From the NCBI GenBank assembly GCA_023425455.1, contig JAFACP010000274.1, forward strand, positions 1-18,801: DNA of 18,801 bases. The letters run 5' to 3'. Each line of letters begins with the position of its first letter. The stretch's first letter is position 1. The translations under genes were made by a program, and so were the position numbers. Under the pieces are notes generated by a model, which worked only from the letters and a program-made list of their open reading frames with translations, had not been told where the DNA came from and did not search any database. This document shows positions 7,653 to 18,801 of the stretch, in pieces. This DNA is from Pseudomonadota bacterium (GTDB lineage: Bacteria > Pseudomonadota > Gammaproteobacteria > Enterobacterales > Enterobacteriaceae).

Positions 7653-9842
7653 ATGAAAAGAAAACTCGACAATAATGTAATGATATTTATAAGCGCCCTG
7701 TTTTTATGCCTGCTCGCGATCCCTTTTTCTCGTTATATTTCCCCGCGTGCAGTAGTTGACGGGTATGACGTTTATTTAGCGTGGTTGCCGTTAAGCGTGA
7801 TGCTGGCCGTAATATTATTATTTGGTCGTCGCGCGATTATTCCCATTTTATTAAGCCTTATTACCACTAATCTGTATTATCTGCCGCTGACCGTCTTTCA
7901 GCATGCCGTGCTGTTGCTTTGTCAGACGCTGCCTGTCTTTGTCGCCTGTGCCGTGGTTCGCCTGCTGCTGGGGCGTCGGTGGCGTTACAATGTGCCGAAT
8001 AAACATATTGCCGTGCGGCTGTTTTGGCTCTGTTTTATCGTCCCCGTTGGCATTAAGTTACTGATGTATCTCGCAGGATACTTTTTCTATTTCCCGGTCG
8101 GGATATCCACATTCTTTGGTGACGGAACGGCAATTTATAGCGTAATCGATATTCAAAGCCTGATTGGCGCATCATTGATATTCACAATGATGTTCTATTA
8201 CCCATTAAGAATGATTATTAATCCACGCTATACCCGGGCATTCTGGAGGCGAAGCGTGAAGCCTTACATTGAAAACAGAAAGTCGCTATTTATACTCATT
8301 TGGCTAATACTTTTGTTGTTGATTATTACTCTGCTGTGCGTGCCTTTTGAGTCATCAATTATTGCTGGTTATATTATGCCGGTAATTTTTATCCTCTTTA
8401 CGCTGGGGATTAGTCGTCTGAGTTACGCGCTTATCTCCCTGCTGTGGTCGGTCTCCGCGCTGCTGTTGCTTACCTACAACGATAACTTTCTCAATGGGGT
8501 GGAGACGGGCTACTCCCTTTCGTTTGTCCTGTCGGTGTTGATCTCGTTTGCGATCTGTCTGCTCTACATGTCAAGGATGTATCGGCGAAGTGAATGGATG
8601 AAGCAGGGATGGCATGAAAGGGCGCTTACCGATCCGCTGACCGGATTACCTAATATTCGCTCGCTGGAGGACTTCCTGCAGCTTCACCCGAATGCCAGCG
8701 TCTGCTGCCTGAGGATGGACAATCTGGAGTTTCTGAGCCGTCATTACGGGATATTGATGCGGGTGCATTGTAAGCGGATGATCACCGCCGCGCTGCAGCC
8801 TCTTTTGCAGAAAGAGGAGAGCCTTTTCCAGTTGCCAGGCAGCGAACTGGTCCTGACTCTGTTAGGTGCGGGGACAGCTGAACGTTTGCAGCATATGGTG
8901 GACCAGCTTAACAGCCGCAAAATCTTCTGGAACAACACCGGGCTGGACATTGAGTTTGGTGCTTCCTGGGGGGAAGTGGAGAGCGATGAGAACCTGCATC
9001 ATACGCTGGGACAGCTAAGCTGGCTGTCTGAGCAGGCCTGCGCAACGCACACCGTACTCGCGTTAACCAACAGCGTGGAGGATGTGTCAGGACAAACCAC
9101 CGAGAGAGTATTGATGCTGGCCCGTATTAAGCGTGCCCTGGATGCTGACGGGATCCGTCTGTATGCCCAGCCGATTCTGAACGCCCAGGGGAAAGGCTAT
9201 TACGAAATCCTGACCCGGCTGGAAAGCGAAGGGGAGATGATTACGCCCGATCGCTTTATCCCGTTGATCGCCCAGTTCAACCTGAGCCACCGATTCGATC
9301 TGAGCGTAATGGAGAAGCTGCTGACATGGTTGCGTACCCATCCGGCCACCGACGTTGGCACCCGTTTTTCCGTCAATCTGATGCCGCTGACGCTGATGCA
9401 AAAAGAGGTCGCCAGCGAAATAATTGCCCTTTTCGAACGCTACGCGGTTGCGCCGCAGGCTGTGGTGATTGAAATCACAGAGGAGCAGGCTTTCTCAAAT
9501 TCGGAAGCCAGTATCAACAATATCCAGCAGCTGCGGGATGACGGTTTCCGTATCGCCATCGATGACTTTGGTACCGGATATGCTAACTATGAACGGCTTA
9601 AGCGCCTGCAGGCCGACATCATTAAAATCGACGGTTGTTTCGTGAAGGATATTTGCAGCGATAGCATGGACGCGATGATTGTGCAGTCAATTTGTAATCT
9701 GGCGAAGACCAAGTCACTCTGCGTGGTGGCTGAATTTGTCGAAACGGAGGAACAGCGCGAAATGTTGCTGGGCTTTGGGGTCGACTATCTGCAGGGATAT
9801 CTGACCGGCAAACCAGCGCCATTATCTGATCTGCAGGCATAA
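7653..9842 (+). CDS. pdeA: PdeA (YfeA), membrane c-di-GMP phosphodiesterase with degenerate GGDEF
   Basis: A 729-residue inner-membrane protein, the same length as E. coli PdeA/YfeA, that should degrade c-di-GMP to pGpG and favour motility. The first ~315 residues form a multi-pass MASE1-type sensor. A GGDEF-like domain begins at about residue 335 (LTDPLTGLPNIRSLEDFL), but its signature is P395-G-S-E-L399, so cyclase activity is unlikely. The EAL domain (about 480-729) keeps the metal and catalytic residues: E518-I-L520, N575 in FSVNLMP, VIEITEEQAF, D637-D638-FGTGY, VVAEFVETEEQ and YLQGY. The start has no clear Shine-Dalgarno sequence. It lies downstream of the tRNA-Ala terminator with a 177-bp AT-rich leader region, and has its own terminator. 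Confidence 0.94.
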   Translation: MKRKLDNNVMIFISALFLCLLAIPFSRYISPRAVVDGYDVYLAWLPLSVMLAVILLFGRRAIIPILLSLITTNLYYLPLTVFQHAVLLLCQTLPVFVACAVVRLLLGRRWRYNVPNKHIAVRLFWLCFIVPVGIKLLMYLAGYFFYFPVGISTFFGDGTAIYSVIDIQSLIGASLIFTMMFYYPLRMIINPRYTRAFWRRSVKPYIENRKSLFILIWLILLLLIITLLCVPFESSIIAGYIMPVIFILFTLGISRLSYALISLLWSVSALLLLTYNDNFLNGVETGYSLSFVLSVLISFAICLLYMSRMYRRSEWMKQGWHERALTDPLTGLPNIRSLEDFLQLHPNASVCCLRMDNLEFLSRHYGILMRVHCKRMITAALQPLLQKEESLFQLPGSELVLTLLGAGTAERLQHMVDQLNSRKIFWNNTGLDIEFGASWGEVESDENLHHTLGQLSWLSEQACATHTVLALTNSVEDVSGQTTERVLMLARIKRALDADGIRLYAQPILNAQGKGYYEILTRLESEGEMITPDRFIPLIAQFNLSHRFDLSVMEKLLTWLRTHPATDVGTRFSVNLMPLTLMQKEVASEIIALFERYAVAPQAVVIEITEEQAFSNSEASINNIQQLRDDGFRIAIDDFGTGYANYERLKRLQADIIKIDGCFVKDICSDSMDAMIVQSICNLAKTKSLCVVAEFVETEEQREMLLGFGVDYLQGYLTGKPAPLSDLQA

Positions 9843-9871
9843 AAAAACCGGGAGCTCAGCCCCCGGTTTTT
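9843..9871. terminator. Bidirectional terminator between pdeA and nupC
   Basis: AAAAACCGGG (9843-9852) pairs with CCCGGTTTTT (9862-9871) around a 9-nt loop. It starts right after the pdeA stop and lies 12 bp from the convergent nupC stop. Confidence 0.88.
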
Positions 9872-9883
9872 GTCGCCTGCTGT

Positions 9884-11071
9884 TTACAGTACCAGTGCTG
9901 CGATAGACGCAGACAGCACGCTCACCAGCGTAGAGCCGTAGACCAGCTTCAGACCGAAGCGGGAAACGACGTTACCTTGTTCTTCGTTCAGACCTTTAAT
10001 CGCGCCCGCGATGATACCGATAGAAGAGAAGTTAGCGAAGGAAACCAGGAACACCGACAGGATGCCTTCCGCACGCGGAGAGAGCGAACCGGCGATTTTC
10101 TGCAGATCCATCATCGCCACGAATTCGTTAGAAACCAGTTTCGTCGCCATGATGCTGCCCACCTGCAGCGCTTCACTTGCCGGAACACCCATAACCCACG
10201 CAACAGGGTAGAAGATGTAGCCGAGAATACCCTGGAAGGAGATACCCAGAACGGCGGCAAACAGCGCGTTCAGTGCGGAAATCAGCGCGATAAAACCGAT
10301 CAGCATTGCCGCAACGATGATGGCCACTTTGAAACCAGCCAGAATGTACTCACCCAGCATTTCGAAGAAGCTTTGACCTTCATGCAGATTCGCCATCTGC
10401 AGGTTCTCTTCGCCTTCTTCAACGCGGTACGGGTTGATCAGGGACAGAACGATAAAGGTACTGAACATGTTGAGTACCAGCGCGGCAACAACATATTTCG
10501 GTTCCAGCATGGTCATGTACGCGCCCACGATAGACATGGAGACGGTAGACATTGCCGTCGCCGCCATGGTGTACATGCGGTTGCGCGACATTTTACCGAG
10601 AATGTCTTTATAGGCGATAAAGTTCTCAGACTGACCGAGGATCAGCGAGCTGACGGCGTTGAACGACTCCAGTTTGCCCATCCCGTTCACTTTTGACAGC
10701 ACCGTACCAATGGCGCGGATCACGATTGGCAGAACGCGAATGTGCTGCAAAATACCGATCAACGCAGAGATGAAGACGATAGGGCAGAGTACCTTCAGGA
10801 AGAAGAATGCCAGGCCTTCATCATTCATTTTACCGAAGACGAAGTTGGTCCCTTCGTTGGCGAACCCGAGCAGTTTTTCGAACATCTCGGAGAAGCCTTT
10901 TACGAAACCGAGGCCCACGTTGGAGTTCAGGAAGAACCACGCAAGTAACACTTCAATAACGAGCAGTTGAACAACATAGCGAATACGAATTTTTTTGCGG
11001 TCATGGCTGACCAGCAATGCAAGTGCAGTAACGACAACAAGTGCCAGGACAAAATGAAGGACGCGGTCCAT
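9884..11071 (-). CDS. nupC: Nucleoside permease NupC (H+ symporter, CNT family)
   Basis: NupC imports nucleosides except guanosine-type ones by proton symport across the inner membrane. The 395-residue protein matches E. coli NupC (400 residues) across its length, with about ten hydrophobic segments and the conserved blocks [24 protein letters not shown] and [25 protein letters not shown]. It is five residues shorter because the segment between NALFA and ISFQGILGY has four residues where I recall nine in E. coli. GGAG (11077-11080) precedes the ATG. The start codon and this site sit in a perfect inverted repeat at 11069-11087. In E. coli the gene is controlled by CRP and CytR, and a CRP-like site is present upstream here. 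Confidence 0.97.
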   Translation of the reverse strand: MDRVLHFVLALVVVTALALLVSHDRKKIRIRYVVQLLVIEVLLAWFFLNSNVGLGFVKGFSEMFEKLLGFANEGTNFVFGKMNDEGLAFFFLKVLCPIVFISALIGILQHIRVLPIVIRAIGTVLSKVNGMGKLESFNAVSSLILGQSENFIAYKDILGKMSRNRMYTMAATAMSTVSMSIVGAYMTMLEPKYVVAALVLNMFSTFIVLSLINPYRVEEGEENLQMANLHEGQSFFEMLGEYILAGFKVAIIVAAMLIGFIALISALNALFAAVLGISFQGILGYIFYPVAWVMGVPASEALQVGSIMATKLVSNEFVAMMDLQKIAGSLSPRAEGILSVFLVSFANFSSIGIIAGAIKGLNEEQGNVVSRFGLKLVYGSTLVSVLSASIAALVL

Positions 11072-12660
<1,589 letters not shown>

Positions 12661-12664
12661 TCAT

Positions 12665-12691
12665 AAAAAAGGAGCTGAAAGCTCCTTTTTT
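12665..12691. terminator. Bidirectional terminator between mntH and ypeC
   Basis: GGAGCT (12671-12676) pairs with AGCTCC (12680-12685) around a 3-nt loop, flanked by six A and six T. It serves both convergent genes. Confidence 0.9.
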
Positions 12692-12696
12692 ATAAG

Positions 12697-13032
12697 TTAG
12701 TGGCGATGGCCGTGACCTTTGCCGTGACCCCAGCCGCCGCGATGGTCATCGCGATCGCGCCAGCCTTCACGATAGCCGCGCTCATAGGCTTTTCGCTTGT
12801 CCCAGCCGCGATGAAGACCGTTATCGTGTCTCCACCAGCGGTTGCCGCGCCATTCATAGTGACGATGCCAGTAATCGCGGTCGCGCCAGCCACCGCCGTC
12901 CCAGTAGTTACCATAATTGTCGCGATCGCCAATTTGTAATTTTATTGATGGCAACAGGGTGATTTCGCCGGCATTGGCGACCAGCGGCGCGGTAGCCAAT
13001 AGCAGTGCTGCAAGAATCAGTGACCTGAACAT
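12697..13032 (-). CDS. ypeC: YpeC, secreted DUF2502 family protein
   Basis: A 111-residue protein with a clear Sec signal peptide (hydrophobic [14 protein letters not shown], cleavage expected after ANA at residue 21). The mature part is rich in Trp, Tyr, Arg, Asp and His ([23 protein letters not shown]) and ends in a Gly/His tail. It closely matches E. coli YpeC (108 residues). Function is unknown; the His- and Asp-rich mature part could bind metal, which is inference only, although the neighbour is mntH. The ATG at 13032 has AAGGAG about 8 nt before it; a longer frame reaching 13140 lacks such support and would bury the signal peptide. Confidence 0.88.
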   Translation of the reverse strand: MFRSLILAALLLATAPLVANAGEITLLPSIKLQIGDRDNYGNYWDGGGWRDRDYWHRHYEWRGNRWWRHDNGLHRGWDKRKAYERGYREGWRDRDDHRGGWGHGKGHGHRH

Positions 13033-13053
13033 ACATTTCTCCTTCACGATCGG

Positions 13054-13095
13054 GGCCGCCGGGCGGCCTGTTACTGCAATGTTACCTGGCAGTAA
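13054..13095 (-). promoter_or_regulatory. Inverted repeats upstream of ypeC
   Basis: TTACTGC-N11-GCAGTAA (13071-13095) is a 7-bp-arm inverted repeat of operator-like spacing. Next to it GGCCGCC-G-GGCGGCC (13054-13068) can form a GC-rich hairpin about 22 nt before the ypeC start. No known regulator is assigned. Confidence 0.35.
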
Positions 13096-13159
13096 AGGCC
13101 TATTTCTTCGGCACAACTCCGAATTGATGAGTGAGAGCACTTTTTGCTAATCGTGCGTT

Positions 13160-16001
<2,842 letters not shown>

Positions 16002-17237
16002 TCACCGCTCCTTACGCCACGCCATCATCATCGGTTTGCCCGCCAGCAGGAGCCAGGCGGGCAACATCACGATACAGAGCAGCGGCAGCAGGGTCGTATC
16101 CGGCACCACCACTGCGGCCATAAACAGGCTCAGCCAGGCGTCACGGGTTACGACCAGCACCAGCCCCAGAATGGAGCAGGAGACGGTAATCGCCACCGGC
16201 ACCGCATCCACATGCTCGTGCAGCATCAGTCCCAGCGCCACGGCGATAAACACCGCCGGGAAGATCCGTCCGCCGCGAAAACCGCAGGCGGCAGCCACCA
16301 CTAAGGCTGCCAGCTTGATCAGCGCAAACAGCAGATAATCAGACACGCTAAACAGCTGGCTGAAGGCAAGCTGCTGCATCTCATCGACGCCTTTGAACAG
16401 CGTCACCGTTCCGCCTGCGGCTCCGAGAATGCCGAGCAGAAAGCCGCCACTCCCGAGGATCAGCACCGGGTGTTTCAGCTTATGCATCAGCTGATGCAGG
16501 CGCGGAAGACACCACACCGCCACCATTCCCAGCGCAATAGCGATGGCGACCACGACGGCTCCACTGAAAATATCGGCAATCTGCATCTGTCCGTAACGGG
16601 GGAGAGAAAGTGAAAAATGCGGCTGGAAAAACAGGCTGGTGGTGAGTGCCCCGGCGGCAGCGGCCATTAGCGGTGCGAACAAGCGGTCCCAAAGCGGGAC
16701 ATCGCTATTGCCGCTCAGGGTTTGCGAAAAAATCAGGGCGGCAGCGACCGGGGTGCCAAACAGCGCGCCAATGGTGCCGGCCGAGGCAAGGATTGTCCAG
16801 TCCAGGGTGGCGACGCGCGGAAGAATGCGCGCGCCGAGAAACACCGCCAGGGCGATATTCACCGCCATGATGGGGTGCTCAGGTCCGAGGCTGACGCCTC
16901 CGGCGAGCCCTGTCACCAGCGCAATCAGCAGCCCCGGCAGCGCAGACGGACTGACCGGAGCGCCAATCAGCGGTTCGAGCGCCGGATCGGGCCCGGCGTG
17001 CCCCGGACTAAAGCGAATGACCAGCCCTACGGCCAGCCCGGTCAGCGTGAGGATGGCAATGATCCATGCCGGCGAATCCACGCTGACGCCAAGCTGTGCG
17101 GGAAGGGTACGCCATAACATCGTTTGCAGTACCGATGCCACCTTCAGCACGACGACAAGTACCAGGCTTGAGGCGATGCCGATAATTAAGGCCGGGATCG
17201 CCAGTAACAGCATCGTTCTGGCTCGCGGATGCAGCAT
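16002..17237 (-). CDS. yfeO: YfeO, ClC-type putative ion channel/transporter
   Basis: A 411-residue inner-membrane protein with ten or more hydrophobic segments, matching E. coli YfeO (418 residues) of the chloride channel (ClC) superfamily. GPEHP at residues 118-122 corresponds to the GREGP signature and keeps the gating glutamate (E120). [12 protein letters not shown] corresponds to the GxFxP region. The transported ion is not established. Start 17237 (MLHPRARTM) matches the family and has AAGGAAA upstream; the frame extends to 17327 without such support. It is divergent from glk across about 205 bp. The C-terminus is a few residues shorter than in E. coli. Confidence 0.92.
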   Translation of the reverse strand: MLHPRARTMLLLAIPALIIGIASSLVLVVVLKVASVLQTMLWRTLPAQLGVSVDSPAWIIAILTLTGLAVGLVIRFSPGHAGPDPALEPLIGAPVSPSALPGLLIALVTGLAGGVSLGPEHPIMAVNIALAVFLGARILPRVATLDWTILASAGTIGALFGTPVAAALIFSQTLSGNSDVPLWDRLFAPLMAAAAGALTTSLFFQPHFSLSLPRYGQMQIADIFSGAVVVAIAIALGMVAVWCLPRLHQLMHKLKHPVLILGSGGFLLGILGAAGGTVTLFKGVDEMQQLAFSQLFSVSDYLLFALIKLAALVVAAACGFRGGRIFPAVFIAVALGLMLHEHVDAVPVAITVSCSILGLVLVVTRDAWLSLFMAAVVVPDTTLLPLLCIVMLPAWLLLAGKPMMMAWRKER

Positions 17238-17308
17238 GATGATTTCCTTGTACAAAAGGCGGTAGAGTTGCTTTGCACATTCAGCCTGGCGGCAGTAGTG
17301 CAAAAGGT

Positions 17309-17417
17309 GCTGAAACGGTAAAGTCATTTTGTGACGAAGATCGATAATCCAGGGGCGACTGGTGTCCGGTGATTGTTGTTATCAGGCCTTGAACTTACAG
17401 TGTCCCAAAGATTTATT
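17309..17417 (+). promoter_or_regulatory. glk control region: Cra site and candidate promoter
   Basis: GCTGAAACGGTAAA at 17309-17322 fits the Cra (FruR) consensus RSTGAAWCSNTHHW as I remember it at every position; Cra represses glk in E. coli. A candidate promoter is TTGAAC (17389-17394), 17 nt, TTTATT (17412-17417), with a weak -10. The same 205-bp gap must also hold the yfeO promoter, which I could not place. Confidence 0.55.
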
Positions 17418-17442
17418 TTGACTTTAGCGGAGCAGTAGAAGA

Positions 17443-18408
17443 ATGACAAAGTATGCTTTAGTAGGCGATGTGGGCGGCACGAACGCGCGTCTTGCGCTAT
17501 GCGATGTGAACAGCGGTGAAATCTCTCAGGCGAAAACCTACTCCGGGCTGGATTATCCGGGGCTGGAAGATGTTGTGCGCGTTTACCTGGACGAGCATAA
17601 GGTCAGCGTAGAGGACGGATGTATCGCCATCGCCTGCCCGATTACCGGCGACTGGGTCGCGATGACTAACCACAGCTGGGCATTTTCGATTGCCGGGATG
17701 AAGAAAAACCTCGGCTTTTCTCACCTTGAAATCATCAACGATTTCACCGCCGTATCCATGGCCATTCCGATGCTGAAAGCGGAACATCTTATTCAGTTTG
17801 GCGGTACCGCGCCGGTTGAAGGTAAACCCATTGCGGTCTACGGCGCTGGCACCGGGCTGGGGGTTTCGCATCTGGTGCATGTCGACAAACGCTGGGTCAG
17901 CCTGCCGGGCGAGGGCGGACACGTAGATTTCGCGCCAAACAGCGAAGAGGAGGGCATTATTCTGGAAGAGCTGCGTGCGGAAATCGGCCACGTCTCTGCC
18001 GAGCGCGTACTCTCCGGTCCGGGGCTGGTGAACCTCTATCGTGCAATTGTTAAATCGGACGGACGTCTGCCGGAAAATCTGCAGCCCAGGGATGTGACCG
18101 AGCGGGCGCTTGCCGATAGCTGCATTGACTGTCGCCGGGCACTCTCTCTGTTCTGCGTGATCATGGGTCGTTTTGGCGGCAACCTGGCGCTCAATCTTGG
18201 CACCTTTGGCGGGGTATATATCGCCGGAGGCATTGTGCCGCGTTTCCTCGACTTCTTTAAAGCCTCCGGCTTTCGCGGCGGCTTCGAAGATAAAGGGCGT
18301 TTTAAAAGCTACGTCCAGGATATCCCTGTTTATCTGATTGTGCATGACAACCCGGGGCTTCTGGGCTCGGGGGCTCACCTGCGTCAGGTTCTGGGACAGG
18401 TGCTCTGA
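17443..18408 (+). CDS. glk: Glucokinase
   Basis: Glk phosphorylates free cytoplasmic glucose with ATP to glucose 6-phosphate, for glucose released from disaccharides or taken up outside the PTS. The 321 residues equal the E. coli enzyme. The phosphate-binding [10 protein letters not shown] is at residues 8-17, the catalytic D100 lies in IINDFTAVS, the second phosphate loop GAGTGLGV is at about 137-144, and the glucose-binding PGEGGHVDF follows. AGCGGAG precedes the ATG. It is divergent from yfeO and convergent with ypdB, separated from it by a UUCG-capped hairpin. Confidence 0.98.
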   Translation: MTKYALVGDVGGTNARLALCDVNSGEISQAKTYSGLDYPGLEDVVRVYLDEHKVSVEDGCIAIACPITGDWVAMTNHSWAFSIAGMKKNLGFSHLEIINDFTAVSMAIPMLKAEHLIQFGGTAPVEGKPIAVYGAGTGLGVSHLVHVDKRWVSLPGEGGHVDFAPNSEEEGIILEELRAEIGHVSAERVLSGPGLVNLYRAIVKSDGRLPENLQPRDVTERALADSCIDCRRALSLFCVIMGRFGGNLALNLGTFGGVYIAGGIVPRFLDFFKASGFRGGFEDKGRFKSYVQDIPVYLIVHDNPGLLGSGAHLRQVLGQVL

Positions 18409-18416
18409 CTCCGCTT

Positions 18417-18438
18417 CCCCTCTCCTTCGGGAGAGGGG
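18417..18438. terminator. UUCG-capped hairpin between glk and ypdB
   Basis: CCCCTCTCC (18417-18425) pairs with GGAGAGGGG (18430-18438) around the extra-stable TTCG loop. There is no T run on either side, so it may act as a 3'-end stabiliser or a weak terminator rather than a standard Rho-independent one. Confidence 0.6.
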
Positions 18439-18439
18439 A

Positions 18440-18801
18440 TTACAGATGCATCAGCTGGCGAAACGCTTTCACTTTGCTGCGGCTGACCGGTACCTGAAAA
18501 TCGAGATCTTTCAGGCGCAAAATATAGGTGTTGTTAAACCACGGTTCTATCTCGCGGATCTTGTTCAGATTGACGCAAAATGAGCGATGACAGCGGAAAA
18601 AATGCGCTGTGGGTAGCTTGCTGCAAAACTCGGTAATGTTCATTGCCATCACGTATGATTCGCGTCGCGTATAGACAAAGGTCATCTTTTCGTGCGCTTC
18701 GGCGTAGTAGATATCATCGATGGGCGTCACGATGATCCGTTCATCTTTGACGAGGTTGATCGTGTCATTTTCACGTACCGCCGGAGCGGTGTTTACCGGC
18801 A
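18440..18801 (-). CDS. ypdB: YpdB response regulator, LytTR domain (5' end cut by window)
   Basis: This is the C-terminal 119 or so residues of YpdB, the LytTR-type response regulator of the pyruvate-responsive YpdA/YpdB system (E. coli protein about 244 residues). The frame stays open through the window end, with VRENDTINLVKDERIIVTPIDD leading into the LytTR DNA-binding domain. Conserved LytTR features include IYYAEAHEKMTFVYT and HFFRCHRSFCVNLNKI. The receiver domain with its phosphorylated aspartate lies outside the window. The apparent GTG start at 18730 is simply an internal valine codon. The order glk then convergent ypdB is the same as in E. coli. Confidence 0.95.
   Translation of the reverse strand, partial: PVNTAPAVRENDTINLVKDERIIVTPIDDIYYAEAHEKMTFVYTRRESYVMAMNITEFCSKLPTAHFFRCHRSFCVNLNKIREIEPWFNNTYILRLKDLDFQVPVSRSKVKAFRQLMHL

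Noticed and set aside
9977..10696. Plus-strand frame of 239 codons opposite nupC
   Set aside because: Antisense shadow with low-complexity Arg/His/Gln composition; nupC is unmistakable on the other strand.
17497..18378. Long minus-strand frame of 293 codons opposite glk
   Set aside because: Shadow of the glk frame in GC-rich sequence; no start site support and no recognisable family.

Overview
The window is a chromosomal segment of a motile member of the Enterobacteriaceae, most likely Enterobacter or a close relative such as Lelliottia or Leclercia. Most gene order matches the E. coli K-12 ligA-to-glk region. The departures are an indolepyruvate decarboxylase (ipdC) with a divergent aldo-keto reductase, typical of Enterobacter-like plant associates, and a sigma-28 promoter that implies flagella. 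No integrase, transposase, prophage or CRISPR array is visible.

Layout. 1-3586: the 3' two thirds of ligA, ypeB, the transporter gene yfeH and its divergent LysR neighbour yfeR. 3577-4408: a small flxA-like gene with its own FliA-type promoter, then a 157-bp tandem repeat array. 4391-4591: a tRNA-Val/tRNA-Lys operon on the minus strand with a stringent-type promoter. 4805-7028: gltX converging on the paralogous regulator pair yfeC-yfeD. 7189-7475: two identical tRNA-Ala(GGC) genes with promoter and terminator. 7653-12660: pdeA (c-di-GMP phosphodiesterase), nupC and mntH, with a long regulatory region between the last two. 12697-16001: ypeC, the aldo-keto reductase and ipdC. 16002-18801: yfeO, glk and the 3' part of ypdB.

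The most unusual structure is the array downstream of tRNA-Lys. Each unit carries a bidirectional terminator hairpin and a copy of the last 18 nt of tRNA-Lys including CCA. It also carries the 5' half of the tRNA-Lys T-arm, separated from that tail by a 67-nt GC-rich insert. In effect each unit is a tRNA 3' end whose T-loop has been opened by a structured insert. The layout resembles the rtT repeats behind E. coli tyrT, but on a different tRNA and with a different unit length. The copy farthest from the tRNA opens an arginine-rich reading frame.

Regulation read from sequence: GC-rich-discriminator promoters on both tRNA operons; Fur and MntR operators before mntH, which also fix its true start; a CRP site in the nupC region; a TyrR box before ipdC and a second, half-conserved one facing the aldo-keto reductase; a Cra site before glk; and a sigma-28 promoter before the flxA-like gene. 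Most coding genes are ordinary core genes with intact motifs. The GGDEF domain of PdeA has lost its signature while its EAL domain looks active.
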